Numbered from the stretch's first letter, positions 47,301 through 61,453 are shown. The stretch is DNA of 64,000 nucleotides from Quercus robur (GCF_932294415.1 NC_065535.1:88614862-88678861); one strand, 5' to 3'. Program-made: numbers and translations. Notes: a model not told the origin generated them from the letters alone.

Positions 47301-50300
47301 CTCATACGCATTCCTCCAACTCACCAAGTGATATTTGAATTCATCTCCCAATCCTCCCCAAAGAAAATCTCTTTGTAACTTCTCAATACATCTAGCCACA
47401 TTCAAAGGGATAGGAAGGATGTAATTTTAGAACCCATGACATCACCCTCGACCCATTCTCATGGGAGAAGTAAGTAACACTTGAGCTAAAGCTCATTGGC
47501 ATCAGTGAATCAAAGTATTAGTTTTTAACTCTGTCTATGACAATATATGGCTTAATTTTAAAGCAAAACTATGCAATCTTTGCCAAAATAATGAGAATGT
47601 AAATTAATAAATAGGGAAAGTCTTTGTTTTTCCCTTGTCATCTGAAGTTACCAAGTTATATTCTTGGGAATATATCATAAAATTCAACACAGAACTACGC
47701 ATTAAAGAAACAAACAAATAAATTGCCAATGGTGAATTGCCAAATATAGGAGGAAACATGCCTCTCACAGGTCCGTGGGTCCCACACCCATGGGGCCCAT
47801 AGGCTTGTGAAAAGAGTGGATGCATGCGATAATTATTGCAATTGCAGAACATGCAGTACGCTCCATGACTCCATACAAAGTAGTTTCATTTTGTTAATCA
47901 AGATAAACTCAGTTATATCTTCACACTCAATCCACATCCGAATCTTTAAACAATTTAAAAGTACACTTCAAGGCTCTTAGTGAATAGTTCAAGCTCAATC
48001 AAATACAGAATAGCATGACAAACCTGCAAAACGTAAGCCAGCATCCCTGCAGGCAACAGCAGTCATCATCATATGTGTACCGTCAAGCGAGTGTACAAAA
48101 TTTGGAGGAAATGCAGTTCTCTGTTTTCTAACATCTACCTGAAATTGACATAATAATGAAGTTCTCTAATGACTGAATATAATATCAAGGAAAGAAATGC
48201 TGAGAACAAGACCATGACATAAGCCTACCATGTTACCCTCCCGCTGCAAAGCCAAAATCTGAAGAGACGTCCTTATCTGCAGCCCCATTGTCAGAAAAGT
48301 TAGTACAATATTTAGATTATTTATGGAGCAGATTAGACACAATATGAGAGTAAATCGGCCTGTGTTATTACTTAGTGTTTTATTTTTTACTCATAAGCAG
48401 TGCCAAGCCCAGAAAATGGATTGTTGGCTAGCATAAAAATTAGTCACATTTCCTGAATGATACTATCGAGTAAAAATTTGAACCAAATATGGTTTTTGCA
48501 TCCTACAATATGAGCCAGTATCAAAAGTGGTCAATGTGTGCATCACATGTGTGTTTTCTTCTTCTGTATCAACAGTGTTCACCAAATCTGTAGCCTCAAG
48601 TTTTGTTGCCACTCAAGTCATTTCACATCAACAGAAAGTTGTGGTCACAACCGTTATTCCATATGCCAGTGAGTCAGTGACTATTGAGTCATCTATCCAC
48701 ACAACATGCTTTAAGCAACAAGATAACCATTTTTTTTTTTTTTTTGGTTTTTACACTATTTTTCCCCCAGTGCAGCTGATGAGATACTCACTGATCGTCT
48801 ATTGATGACCTCTTACCAAACAACACTATCCCTAATAATTTACTCATAAACCATTTCCATTTCCTTGTGCCAGCCATTAAGGATATTACAAAATGTACAT
48901 GACCTCTATTTGGATCGGTAATAATCAGATGTCACACTCACAAGATGCCTTTCAGTTCTGCAGTAGGGTTGTACAACTGGGAGACCAAGAGGAGTGGTCC
49001 AACGCACAGGTTGATTTTCAGAAGCAATTACCTGCAGAAGTTCATATTCCAACAGTTTAGATTTATTTATTTATTTGTAATTACCCACACCTGGTGGGTT
49101 TTGAATCCATGATCTCACCCTCCACCCATTATTGTGGGAACAGGAAATTCCATTTGAACTAGAGTTCATTGGCAATCCAACAATTAAAAAACTACAACAA
49201 AATGTTCTATATCCACTATAGGGCTGTCAGTGAGATTTAATATCCAGATTTTGACAAGAACACATATACCTTGGCACAATCACCAAGCCAACCCATAATG
49301 CCACGTGCAGCTTCAAAAATCTCTCCAAGGGCAGCCAATGTTACCTATATAAAAGAGAATAAATTGTTGACAGGAAAATTCAGATGTAAATTGCTAGTGT
49401 TTAGAATCACAAAAGCATGTAAATATGAGATTCAAAGAACTACGGGAAATTATATTTCCACACAGGTCTTGTATTACTCTGCATCATCATGTGGAGATGG
49501 GTTCCACAGTGGGTCCTACCATCACTCACATGATGGTGTGGAACAATCTAAAATGGGTTCAGAAATAGCATAACCCAAACCATTATATAATATCTTATAA
49601 TTATGCTGTTATGCAAGCCCATCATCTAGGTCTAAAACCTGATACTTGAAATATAACACCAAATTGGCTGACTTTGCAATCTATCTTCAACTTCCTGGAT
49701 AATTTTCTTCATAAATAAATCCAAGAAACGCATGTAACCCCAGACCCCCTAACATTTTAGTAGAATATGCATTTCGAGGAAAATATGGTCTCTAATAGCT
49801 AGAACCAAATCCCAACTGTTAACTGGCTGGTTGCTTACTTTAGCCGCATAGCAAGCTGCAGTAAACAGTAGTCTGTCATCAGTAATGAGACCTTTCTCCT
49901 CTAGTCTTCTTTTTATCTGTTCCCGTGCCCCAACATAAGTAACCCCATATACTGAAGTCATCACTGTTTGTTTCACCAATTTCCGATCGACCTGAAAGCT
50001 TCAACAACCTAAAACTGTCAGTTGAAAAGGGCAAAAAGTATTTAAAAAATTAGAAATTTTGACATGTAAATAATTTCTTTTGTAGTACAATGCAAAACTC
50101 AGAAGAAATGAGGCAGACCAACCTGATCAATTAAGACCTTAGCTAATAAAGCATGTGGATTTGTAGCTGGGTCCTTGTTGCTATCCCTTTTCATAATATC
50201 ATGCACCCTGCCCACATTAACATGTAGAAGATAAGGCAAGTGTTGACCGTTGAGCTTTCGCTAAACGGAACAAAAACTGTTGTGTGTGTTCAGAAGACAT

Positions 50301-53300
50301 CAAATGTGTCTCTGAGACCTATGGGAGGTAATGATCAAGTTAATATGCTAAAACTAAATCTTAAAACACCTCACAGCAATTTCAGAGTAAACATCAGCAG
50401 GTTTGTCACCAGCAGTTAAGTTGACTGCAGCTGCTTCCATCTGAGAACATGAATTTACCACAGGAGACAAGTTAGGACACAATTGCATTTCAAATCAATC
50501 AGCAAAACAAAGATCTTATAATATAAGTACTCAATGATCAGATTGTATAATGTAAGGAATCAGATAAAATGTTCTGATCAAAGAAAGAAACAAATAGAAT
50601 TTCAGGCACAGCTTTTACAACATTTTACACTTGGCAAGCACTATGCAAGGATTTAAAACTCAATTTTACAGTAAAAGCTACAGAAGTAGAGTTTATAACC
50701 AGATTTCAAATCAAGTAGTAGAATGATTTTCATATCAATGCTCTTCATATTTAGCAACTCAGAACACCAGGAAACAACTTCATGAAAATTTAAAGCATGC
50801 CTCCTAGGTTGCTAAAAGAAATGATTTCCAGCAAAATGGCTAGAACATCAGGGCTGGGAATAAGTCAATCATTAAGGACCTTCTAGATTTGTACAAACAA
50901 CGACGAAAATTTTAAAAGAAAAATAAAGTCTGATAATAGAAAAGGGTGCTCATCATTGACATTATATGTTCATGAAGCTATATTACAGAACAAGTTGCAT
51001 AACATGAAAGGATGACGCTGGTAAAGGCATCCCAAAATAATTGCAAAGTGAAATAAGGAAAAGGACACAATTTCTAAAATATCCAGCACAAAATTGCATT
51101 CAACAAAGAAGATAACAAATAAAATATTCTGACCAAAAATGAAAACAAATGGAATTTAAGTTGATCTACCAAATCAACTTAGTCTAAGTACCCACCAGAG
51201 CTATAAATGAATATTAAATTAAATTATATTGTATCATCAGCCTTATGAGTTCTGGAACCATTTATTTACAGGAAACACAAAAATCTAATAAGGCAACACA
51301 TCTGGAGTGTGACGAGCAAAGAATAAATCATCTAGTGCAGATAACAAAAAGTGTACATGTGGACAAAGCAAACTTACACTATCTCTTCCCAGTGCTGCAT
51401 AGTGCTGTAAACCATTGCATGAACCATCCTAAAAATATTTGAGCTCTGCATTAATAATATACTCCCCAAAAAAACACTAAATAAAGAAACATTAATATAA
51501 GAAAGGTAAAGAAGCGATGGAAAAGGTATATAATAGGTAATAGATAGCTTTTAGTACTAGAAAAAACAATGGAAAAGGCATCGATACAAATACAAGCAAG
51601 AAAAATATCAACAAAATTTAGTGAAAAAGGCATGAGGTAATAGGTCACTCTCACACGTTTCTTTAAAGTGGCAAAACTCAACACAGATTGCAGCACAGAA
51701 AAAGGATGGCTACAAATCACTAATCGATGGTTATATGACATACATGAAAATATCTGATGACTTCTTTAAGAATATTTTAAACATCAAAAGTTGATCCGAA
51801 ATCCGAAATGATAGCCTAGTATATGCTACTTTATAAAACCGTGCACAAAGAAATCACTGTTGTGACTTTAACAGAATTGTCTCTTATCAAAGACATGCTG
51901 TCACTAGTGTGTTAACTTTATATTCCAATAACATCTGGCTACAATGGAATTCAAAAGTATTAACTTGATTACTTCTACACAATTATCTGAATTATCAGAC
52001 TTAAAAAGTTAACATTATGATAGTAAGATGACATTCTCCAGAGGTCCAGCCCATGACAATAATAGCATATTTGATGACAAAAGAAGCAAATTCATCAAGT
52101 TCATTCTGAGTCTAGCAGAAAGAGTAACTAAAATAGTTTAAGGACTTTGCTCCACATCAGGTCCTTACAAATCCAAGAACACCTCAATTAGATATTTGGT
52201 GGGAAAATTGACAAAATTAGCAGTGCCTGTTAGTCATGTCCTGGCAATTTAGAGATGCAGCAGAGGAAGAGTACATTTTCATTTTGCTTTGAATTTATAA
52301 AGACATAAGGGATGATTTAATTACAGAAATCAAGTTAATCATTATTAAAAAAATTAAAGATATATTTTCAATTTGGAGAAATTGGCATGAGTTAGATTTT
52401 TATTTTCACTACTTTATGGCTTCAGATGAATCACAAACCTGATGAATCGGCAGGTGGGAGATGACGGCATGTGGTGATGAGCTTCTCAAGGCTTCTGAAA
52501 GATTAATACAAGCAGCTAAGAATTGAAAAGGATCTTCAGCTGTTAACCACCACTGGTTTCCATTAACAGGGTTGTCTGCTGAATCAAATATATCATCGAG
52601 ATGATTATCAACAAAGGCTAGACGTCCATCGTGTGAAAGTTTCTCAACACCACCTGAATACAGGTTCGCTAAATGTATCTTCAGCCAGTGTAAGCCAGAC
52701 TTCCCTAGCGGTCGTCCTTCAGCGAACTCAAGTATCCCTCGACAGAGATCAGAACTCAAATGATTCAAATGTGGATGCATTGGGTATGCTCGGCCACGAA
52801 AATCAAGATTGTGAGGATAATAAAAGCCTTCCTCATCAATCATTGTTCGAGCCACCTATATCAATGAGTTTGATCGATATCAATACTTACAAAAGGAAAA
52901 GCATGTGTGAACGCAACTCTTCCCGCCAAAGTCTAGAAAGTTTTATACAGTTAAATTGCATTTATATAACCTATTCACAGTAAACTACACATAACATTTT
53001 TCCCCCTTTTGTCGTTGTGACATATGCAGGATCATAAGATAACCAGCTTAGCAAGTGGATCGATGGACTTCTCAATGTCACAAGACACTAACACAAGTTT
53101 ATTAATTAAATTCATATGTGAGAACTGAAGATCTTACAGAAAGCTTAAGTTCAGTGTCACATCGTTGAGAATGCCTCTCTAGATTAATCTTCTTTGCCTT
53201 CCTCCAACTCCATTTCCATTCTTGAATTTCTGTTAAATCCTCTGAGGATGGCTTCTCAGGTATAGGCACCTACAAGAACATGGAAGAATAAATACAGGCC

Positions 53301-56300
53301 AGATGAATCAGTTGAGAAACAGATGAACACAACAATCCTACTATAATTAGCTAAAAAATTACCAATCAAAAGAAACTACAAAATTCAAGCCAGGACAGTT
53401 TTACCACAAAGCAATTGATTGAGTGATCTTTAGTCAATAGCATTTCTTATGGGTTGTCTCAACGTGTCAGGAGAATAATATAATTATCTAATATCATGGA
53501 TCTATTAGCAAAAAATAAAAGACGAAAATATCATTTTGGTCCCTACATTTTGGGGTTACTGTCAATTTGGTCCCACATTTTGGTAACAGTCATTTGGTCC
53601 CTGTCATTTTCAACTTGTAGTCAACTCACAATCAATTTCCATTAGTGAGTTGACGGAAAGGACCAAATTGATTACAAGTTGAAAATAACAAGGACTAAAT
53701 TAACTAAATACCAAAAGTATAAGGACCGAATTGATAGCGACCCCAATCTAGGAACCACAATGGCATGTTCACCAAAAATTAAAATCATGGATCATTCAAC
53801 CAAGTCAATTTTGGTGTTAAAGAATATTTGCAAAATGGGAGCCATCACTTGGTGGGTGCTGGCATCCTGCATCTGCAAAAAACCATAATAATATTGTTGC
53901 AAGTTCCACATCCTCACAAGCATATATTAAACAGCAAAAAGGCAAAAGTGTGATGTCTCAACCCTGAGGTGAGGCAAGGGCTTTGAAAAGATTGATGTGA
54001 TTGACAATTTATTAAAAAAAAAAAAATCTCATTTTAATTATTCAATCAAAGATGAAAATTTTCAAAAAGTGAAGTTGTTATCCCAAATTAAATAGTAAAC
54101 ACTTAACACAACAGAGTACATTTGGACATATTGTTAAGAATATGCAGCTGAAAACTGCAATAATAGGACTAATTATATAGTAAAAGTTGAAAAATAAAGA
54201 AATGCAGAACTGACAATCAGCTACACATGCCTATCGCAATTGAGCAAACTGAAAAGCAGGAATGCTTAAGTCCTCAAATATTGCCCAACCAACATCCAGC
54301 AAACTGAAAACTGGAAGAAAAAAACTTTGATTGAACCAGTTTTGTGAGGAAAATTTGCACTAAAGATAAAGGAAACTAAAATCAATGAATACATGCAGAA
54401 TAAAGGCAAGGATTTCTTTTAAGAGGACAAAACAGAAACACTAGCTGAGATCGATTTCTAGAGAGAAACTCACAGCAAGTAGGAATTTGTTGCCAACACA
54501 GCTGTACTCTGTTTTCCCTCAACTCAATTTAAGAAAGCTTTGTTTGGCCTCACCAGTTGTGAAAGGTAAAAGAATATCGATAGTTTGGTTTAATAATGAT
54601 TGGCTCTAAAGGTGACCATGGCTTACTTCAAACCACAAAATCTATAATAGAGGAGCAGTCAACAAAAGGCTTGCCTGGTATGGCTACATGGGAAAAACAA
54701 ATCCCACCATGTGATGTACATGCTTATGCCAACAGATGCAAAGAATACCTTTCAGGTGTCCACAGAGAATATCTATGCCTAGAGGCAATCAATCTATGTC
54801 TTAGTGCAAATTTGTTGCCCCTCCCTTTACGGCATGCCTTGAAAACACTAATTTCAATAATGCTAACAAGACAATAATGCAAAAGTAGAATACAACCTTT
54901 TTTTATAATAATTAAAGAAATGTAGAATACAAAACATATGTTTCAAAAAAGAAAAAAGAAAGGAAAAGAAAAAAAAAGAGAGACATTGTTGTTTCTCAGA
55001 TGTTAAACTTCATTAGGTACTCACATCTTCACAATCAACCAAGCCAGCAATATTGCCTCCTCTAGCCCAAATGCTCTCCACTACACTAAATACTTTTCTA
55101 TTTACTCTCCATTTGGTGTTACCAAGCATATCCAGAGCCTGTACATTCAGAACAGAAATAGGTCAACAACTTCATGATGAAGAAAAAATTAAAACCAAGT
55201 CCTAGGTTAAAGAAGCATTATCAATCAGATCCAAACTGTGATCATGCATGATGCAACTAGAAAGAGTGTTCTGCATTTAGAAACTAACACAACGTGTTGA
55301 AAACAACATCCAGAAAGCCATAAATTAGGATACATTTAAATTATGAGTCAGTCTAGAGTTTTATATGTCCTTATACATGATTACTGGTAGAGAAACTGTT
55401 GAAAGTAAAACAAAGACAAAAATAGTTATTAAATTTTTTTTTTTTTTTTTTTTTAACACAGAAAGGGAAAACTGATAATTAAATGCAATCCCAAAAGTAA
55501 TTGTGCCACTCTCCTTTGATGCTCACATCAACAAAAAACAAGCTTTGCATCTTCAAGGCAAAGTTTAAGGTGAAGTTACAACTATCAAAGGAAGGGAAAA
55601 AACAAAATGGAATAAAAAAATGGAACAAGGAAATAACCAACAAAGATGGCCACCATCTATGACCTCGGCCTAGGCCTACTACCGCTAGAAGAGAGATGAA
55701 AGTAAGCAAATAAGAGAACTTTAATTATTTCTCTTACCTCAAAAACCTTTTGCATCTGTTTAACAGGAACATTCTTTACTGCATCCTGTTGCTTCCTAGA
55801 TCCGTGAGTACGCATGACATAAGAAGGTAGGAATAAATGCCCACCCTTGTCATACCTAGTGGGAGTTTCAAAAGATTTTTAAAATAAGAATTGCAAAATA
55901 TTAACAATATTCAGGCAGCGGAGTGCCGACTGCCAATTATTCTCTTCTATTTCAAGTCAATTATTAAGTTCCAATAATTACAATTTTTAATTTTCCACTC
56001 ATAGATCAATTATTGTTTCATTTTTGGAAGGGATGGAGAACTTAACCAAGCATGTTAGCTTTACAGCCACATAAGCATACCCAATAACAAGTCTTCCTAA
56101 GAGAAACTTCAACATTAAGATCACTGATTCTATCTATATCATACCCTTTCCATTTTTTGGGAGGTACCAACATCGGCACATAAGGAATCAACGCATGCTT
56201 AGCCTGCACAGAAACAAAGACATACGATAGTAATTAAGTAGCAGAAGTTAAAAGCAAATACATGTCCACAATACCTGCACCATGCTCAGAATCTCTACAT

Positions 56301-59300
56301 GCAATTACAAATAGTTTGACAATATTATCATGACTAATATGCACTTAAGTGAAAGATGAATAATCCCGCTTAGAAACTTCATGTCATCTTTTGGTAGAAC
56401 CACCCCAAAGAAAAGAATTGAAAAATTATGAAGTCCATTCAAATGCAATGTCTTGGACAACATGTTGGCAAATATGTAGAAAAAGAAAGAAATATTAAGC
56501 CAATGCATTTACATATACTAGATTCCGATAATTTGATTGTCTTAAGTGGACCAAATGGGTAAATCACAGATCAAAGTGGTATGTTTTTTTTTCTATTTCA
56601 AGTCAGAGAATTGCACCAAATGACAATGCATAATTGAGTTCATAATCCCAACTAATTTCTAATGCACCAAACAGGTAACATCAAAGCAAAAAGAGATGAC
56701 TTAACTTACAGTTTTATCAAGCCCCATAAGGATTAGAGGGTCACATTCTATAATTCCATAATTCTTCACAATTTTCTGTCTACAAGGAGCAAGAATGATT
56801 CAGAATGACAATATTGACATGAGTGAATAAAAGTTCACCACTGGTCAGGCTCATAGTATAAATATATATATGAGGAGCTTAAGCATCAAATACTAAAAAA
56901 GATTAATTAAAATTCCGATCTTGAGAAAAGGCCAAATGATTGACTGTGTGAAGGTGATCATAATTTAGAAGCATTGGGTCCAGTCCTAAAAGATAATTTG
57001 CTGGTGGAAAGGAAAAAAGATTAACTTCTCACCCTGGATTCTTTGTTACAGGTTTAAATTTATGCCTGAATGCAGGTCGAATGTCAGGTGGACCATCCGC
57101 TGACTGGTTAAGTGGAGGTTGTACATAAGCTGTTTCAGTTAATAATTCTATCAAACGACTTCCCAGCTGCAAAATTGCATTTAGCGACAATTAATTTCCA
57201 AATTTAGAAAATAATAAAATATAAATAGGAAATTTTGACATATTAGCCTCTAGTGAGGAAGAAAATTCAAAATAGCCACAAACCTTAGCCTGGGTATCTC
57301 GACCCCAAGGCTTAAATTCTTCTTTCTTCAATAGCTTCTGTGCCTCCTTTAGTTTTCTCTTTCTAATTAAACTATTTACACGTTTTCTGAGTATCTGCTT
57401 CTCCTTGTGCAGACCATCTTCAGTATCAGCTACAATCTTCTTGCTCTGGGAATTTTTAGTTTTCTCCAAGAAACTATGAATTCTAACCTGAGAAAATAAT
57501 AACAATAATAAGATCAAGTAACTACACCACATATTTATGGGTTTTTTTTTTTTTTTTTTTACAAGTAAAGCATTATATAAAAGTAAAAGAAAGATGCAAA
57601 CCCCAGAACATGGGTGCTAAATAAGAGAGGCCGCCGGAACAAGTTTTTTTTATTTATTAATAAGCGCCTGAACAAGTAAAATAGAACAAAGAAGAAACAA
57701 AATTTAGGAGGTCCAAGAAATCATGTGAAATGGAGAAGGTCGTGCAATTATTTGCAGCTATCCAATCATAAGGCAATCTCAAAATTGCCACTGACTTCTC
57801 AGAACCTTCAAATAACCTAATGCTCCTCCATCCCCAGTTGCACAACATGACACAAGGGGATGGCTCACCAAATCTCACTATTTTTTGCTGCCAAAGCACC
57901 CATTTCATCCTACAAACACCAACACATCCACTGCTGTTCTAGGCATAGCCATAAACAAAGAGAATACAAAGCAACCATGGTTCTCTATTGTCTGAAATTC
58001 ATACACATATTAACCAAGACCATAAGATTGTTGTGAGTGTCAAATCCCCCCACCCCCAGCTATTGAATTATTAAAAATAAATATATTTCTTAACTATTTT
58101 TACTTATCAAAAGAGATTGTTGTATGTGAGTGTTTGATTTTCTTTCAGAATGACCCCTTTAACATCCTGGCAGCTTCAGGGAGCTATTTGGAACCATGGC
58201 AATAGCACATTCAAACTCTAGGAATGGGAATCTGACACAAACAACAATTACATAAGATTTAGACAATGCCATCAAGCATACAACTCACTAGCTCTTGGAC
58301 CAAGCCATAATTCAGTTTCTACTTCTTAACTTCACAGACAGACATCTGATTGTTGATCAGTCAGATTTGATCATTTGAGTATGCCAATAATAAATCTGCT
58401 CTACATAAACAATTTCACTAATTTTATTTCCTTCTAAAAAAAAAAAAATTTATATTTCGTACTTTTATAGTCTAAAAGATTTCCCATAGGCTGTAGCCAT
58501 ATTTTTCTAGTAAATCCATTTAGCACCCGATAGGAAATTGAAGAGAAAAGCTACCAACATTATGAAAATATATTGTAATCACAACCAATATGTTTTACAA
58601 GTTTACTTAAGATTGACTTAATTATACTTCGAAAACAATGAGAAATTCTGGCAATAGTTCCTCCACCATGAACACCAAATCCCCATAGTTCAAAACATTG
58701 CAGACTTAAAATATTTTCAATCATAGCTAGATATCAGCACAATTTATGAAATTAATTTAAAAACTATGCAAATAACCAATAAGCTTACTTTTTTTTTTTA
58801 TATAAGTATCAACCAATAACATACTATTTACCTAATTTTAACTGAAAAACCAAAAGCAACAGATAAAAAAAAATCAGAACTTTATCTCTCACCTCCTGCT
58901 CTATAGCCACACCAACTTGAATTGCAGCCTGAACAACCTGAACATACCCCTCCTGATTTCCCATCATAAACAACCCCATCATCTTATGCATAACAATAAC
59001 CGCCATCTTATCCGCGGGCAACAAATCAATGTGAGGTGCAAACGCCGCCTTATGCTTCTTCGTCCGCTGCATCTTCTGTTCCTTCTCTATTGCATCCCTC
59101 AAAGGCTCAAACCATCCCAAAAACAATGCCTTTATGTATGGCAAAGTTGGAGCCAACTTCTTCTCACACATTTCTCTTTCTAGCTCCCTATACTCCTCCA
59201 CCATTCTCTCCCACGCCTCGGTCTCCGCCTTAATCTGCCTCCTCCTCAACAAGTTATACTTCCTCTTCTCCATTTCTTTGTACTCCAATTTCACTTCTTG

Positions 59301-59690
59301 GTCGGTCCTTTTGTACAGACCCTTCAAGAATATTGAGGCAATCCAAGGTGGGTCTTGGATGAAGATTCTCGGGCTCGATTCTAGCGGCGTAATTTGGCAA
59401 ATTTCGTTAATGGGTATGTGAGAATTCACAGAATTCTCAAGGTCTTCGACTAGATTGTCATGGATTGAATCTGATAAAGGGTGGAACTGAATTGGGTTTG
59501 AAGGGGTTTTGAGGTTGAGTGGGAAAGTAGTGGCGGAAGGGAGTGAAGGTTTGAAGAAGGTACTGGAGCTTGAGCTGAAGAGGAAGAAGAGATTTTTGTG
59601 GGACTTTGGATTGAGTTTTAGGGGTCTTTTCAAAGTGTTGGTGTATATTTGAGGTTGTGGACTTGGAGAGAATGAGGCTGCGAATGTCAT
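44304..59690 (-). CDS. RPOT3: Plastid phage-type RNA polymerase (RpoTp)
   Basis: A nuclear gene for a single-subunit T7-like RNA polymerase that transcribes plastid genes. Nineteen exons join in frame to 982 aa (Arabidopsis RpoTp is about 993): 59690-58893, 57487-57284, 57166-57033, 56779-56710, 56203-56145, 55855-55738, 55138-55025, 53269-53138, 52855-52439, 51428-51378, 50440-50370, 50207-50123, 49991-49839, 49344-49270, 49031-48942, 48276-48229, 48138-48024, 45561-45458, 44414-44304. The N terminus is Ser/Pro/Thr-rich, as in a transit peptide. Catalytic motifs are intact: [16 protein letters not shown] (Asp683), [14 protein letters not shown] (Lys758, Tyr766) and [10 protein letters not shown] (Asp915). 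The C terminus is [11 protein letters not shown]...YFFN. The QDPPW and [18 protein letters not shown]-like N-terminal blocks favour RpoTp over RpoTm/RpoTmp. Splice sites are inferred by eye. Confidence 0.95.
46085..47506 (-). mobile_element. tRNA-derived SINE split by the LINE
   Basis: Minus strand: a box A-like TAGCTCAAGTG (about 47485) and box B GGGTTCTAAA at the LINE junction, then GCTGGGTGCTTGCATAAC and an A-rich tail near 46085. The same family is uninterrupted at 49063-49178. The LINE target duplication is the box B sequence. Confidence 0.6.
46134..47425 (-). mobile_element. 5'-truncated LINE in RPOT3 intron 17
   Basis: Minus-strand frames (47405-46641, then 46657-46259 after a frameshift) encode the C-terminal part of a plant LINE: RT thumb region ([20 protein letters not shown]) and the zf-RVT domain ([39 protein letters not shown]). 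It ends in an A-rich tail. The 10-bp duplication TTTAGAACCC flanks it at 46124-46133 and 47426-47435. At 1292 bp only the 3' end was inserted. A run of 16 or so C at 47143 lies in the frame. Confidence 0.9.
49063..49178 (-). mobile_element. tRNA-derived SINE in RPOT3 intron 14
   Basis: Minus strand: GCCAATGAACTCTAGTTCAA with box A, box B GGATTCAAAACCC, a CCAGGTGTGGGTAATTAC block and an (AAAT)n tail. It fills half of a 238-bp intron without touching the splice sites. Confidence 0.65.
53525..53765. mobile_element. MITE in RPOT3 intron 7
   Basis: Inverted ends ATTTTGGTCCCTACATTTTG and, from the right, CCATTGTGGTTCCTAGATTG. The interior has further inverted TTTGGTCC/GGACCAAA pairs. A diverged half-copy occurs near 59885-59990. 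Confidence 0.65.
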
Positions 59691-61274
59691 TGTGGTGATT
59701 ATAATAGAAAATAGTTCATAGAGGATTTGAATGAAGAGTGGGAAGAGAAACTCTCAGTGTGTGTGAATCTCACTATGTGTGAAGAAGAAGAAGAGGATGA
59801 CAGTGAAACCTCCCTAAAACCTTGGCCATTTTTGAAGATATTTCTTATAATAAATAAAGGCTAGAATTCTCTTTTTTGTTTTGACCCTATATTTGTGAGA
59901 TGTTTTCATTTTTGTCTTTGTATGGTTTTATTTGTGTTTCATTTAGTCCCTGATATTTTTTAGTCTATTTCAATTTCGTCTTTATTGTCATTTCACATTG
60001 GGGGATAATATGAATTGTGTCCATTTGAATATTTTGTAGTTTTTGGTAATTTACTTGTTAATATTTTTTTAGAAGAATTTATTTATTAAATATGAGACCA
60101 TGAATAAATTTTTTATAATTTTTAATAAATTTTATATGTGTGATAAAAAAGTAAAGATTACATTTTTTTTTTTTTAAGTTAGTTTGTATAAATTTAAATG
60201 AATAAACTGAGAAAAAAAGTAAAAAATAAAAAATAAAAAGCTTTTTATCAAACAGCTTCTTGTCCAATTGAATTAGACATGTCCCCGCATGTATCAAAAA
60301 AAGAGTCTGAGGACCAAATATTTTTGACAAGGAACCAAAACTACTTGATCTTGACCTTGAAGAGATTCTTGTGGTGCGGATTGGACAAGATTGGTGCTAT
60401 ATTGAAGAGATTCACTTTATCATGTACAAAACCGTGGTTTCCTTGGTATTTTTGGTGGGCAAAATGTTAGGAACCACAGTTGCATTTTTGAAATGATAAT
60501 GTGGTGATTTAAAATTAGAATTTAGAAGTAAAATATAGATAATTTTTTTTTTTATTTTAATCAGAAAGATACATTTGGTGGAGATTTAAGGATTAAAAAT
60601 ACAGATAATTTTTTTTTTAATGTAAACTTTAGGATTCAATTTAATTAGTTCAACTAGTAAAATTTTTTATGATTGAATAAGAGATCTAGAGTTCAATCTT
60701 CGCTTATACCAAAAACCGATTGATGTCTTAATTTGACCATAAAAAATGGTGCTAGAGCTCTAGCACCATTCTTTCAACTTATGACACCCCAAGTTGAAAC
60801 TCTCCTAAAAAGTTTTTTTTGATTTTTGCCTTTTTGGGTACATTTCTTTTCCAACCTAGTGAAGAATGGTGCTATAGTCTATCCGTTTATGTAAGCTGGT
60901 GTCATGTGCAACTCTTGTGACAAAGTTTTTCATCCAACTTAACTAGGTAAGTGCCGGAAGGAGAGCTAAGGATTAGAAGGCTTTGGTTTTATGAGGCAAA
61001 TCATGCATTTTTATAGTTGATAGAAATAAGTATAAAATTAAGTATAATTTAGGGAAAAATATGGAGTTAATAGGGAAGATAATAAATTAGTCAAATGTTT
61101 AATCCCACGTTAAAAATGTGAGAAATTCTTTTATTTTCTATAAGTGTGGTGATTAATGGGTTGAAATATATTGGAGCATACATTGTGCCAGATACATGCA
61201 CAAAGAAAAGTGAAGGAGAGAGTTAAAATAGTTTGGATACCTAAACTACTTAAGGAATTGTAACAAAGTTTAAG
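59691..61274. other. RPOT3 leader, promoter and upstream spacer
   Basis: 59691 to about 59815 is the CT/GAA-rich leader side of RPOT3. No clean TATA box. Half of a GGTCCC-type MITE lies at about 59885-59990. A perfect 26-bp palindrome is at 60745-60770. No gene is supported. Confidence 0.5.
60745..60770. repeat. Perfect 26-bp palindrome
   Basis: The half-site AATGGTGCTAGAG is followed immediately by its exact reverse complement. An inverted partner (AAGAATGGTGCTATAG) lies at 60863, so this may be the end of a small MITE. Confidence 0.9.
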
Positions 61275-61453
61275 CCTCTTTTATTCACAAGAATATTATA
61301 TTCATAACATTTTCACAATAAATCAAATATAGTAGATTGTTACTTGTTGTTACTAGTAGGTAAAAAAGTAAATTCAGTGGTATATTTGAATTAAAAACCT
61401 ATAACAATCTGTCAACTAAAATTTGTTGTGAAAATATTATGAATATGGCACTT
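61275..61453. mobile_element. MITE of the CAACATTTTCACAA family
   Basis: Ends read ATATTCATAACATTTTCACA and TTGTTGTGAAAATATTATGA. The interior AAATTCAGTGGTATATTTGA parallels the MITEs at 38253 and 41935. Confidence 0.65.

Noticed and set aside
54596-54877. 93-codon plus-strand frame in RPOT3 intron 7
   Set aside because: No similarity or codon evidence; antisense to an intron and most likely chance.
57541-57905. Possible LINE or SINE tail in RPOT3 intron 1 (poly(T) then ACAAGTAAAGCA)
   Set aside because: The poly(A)-like tail is suggestive, but the 83-codon minus-strand frame has no recognisable LINE motif and no target duplication was found.
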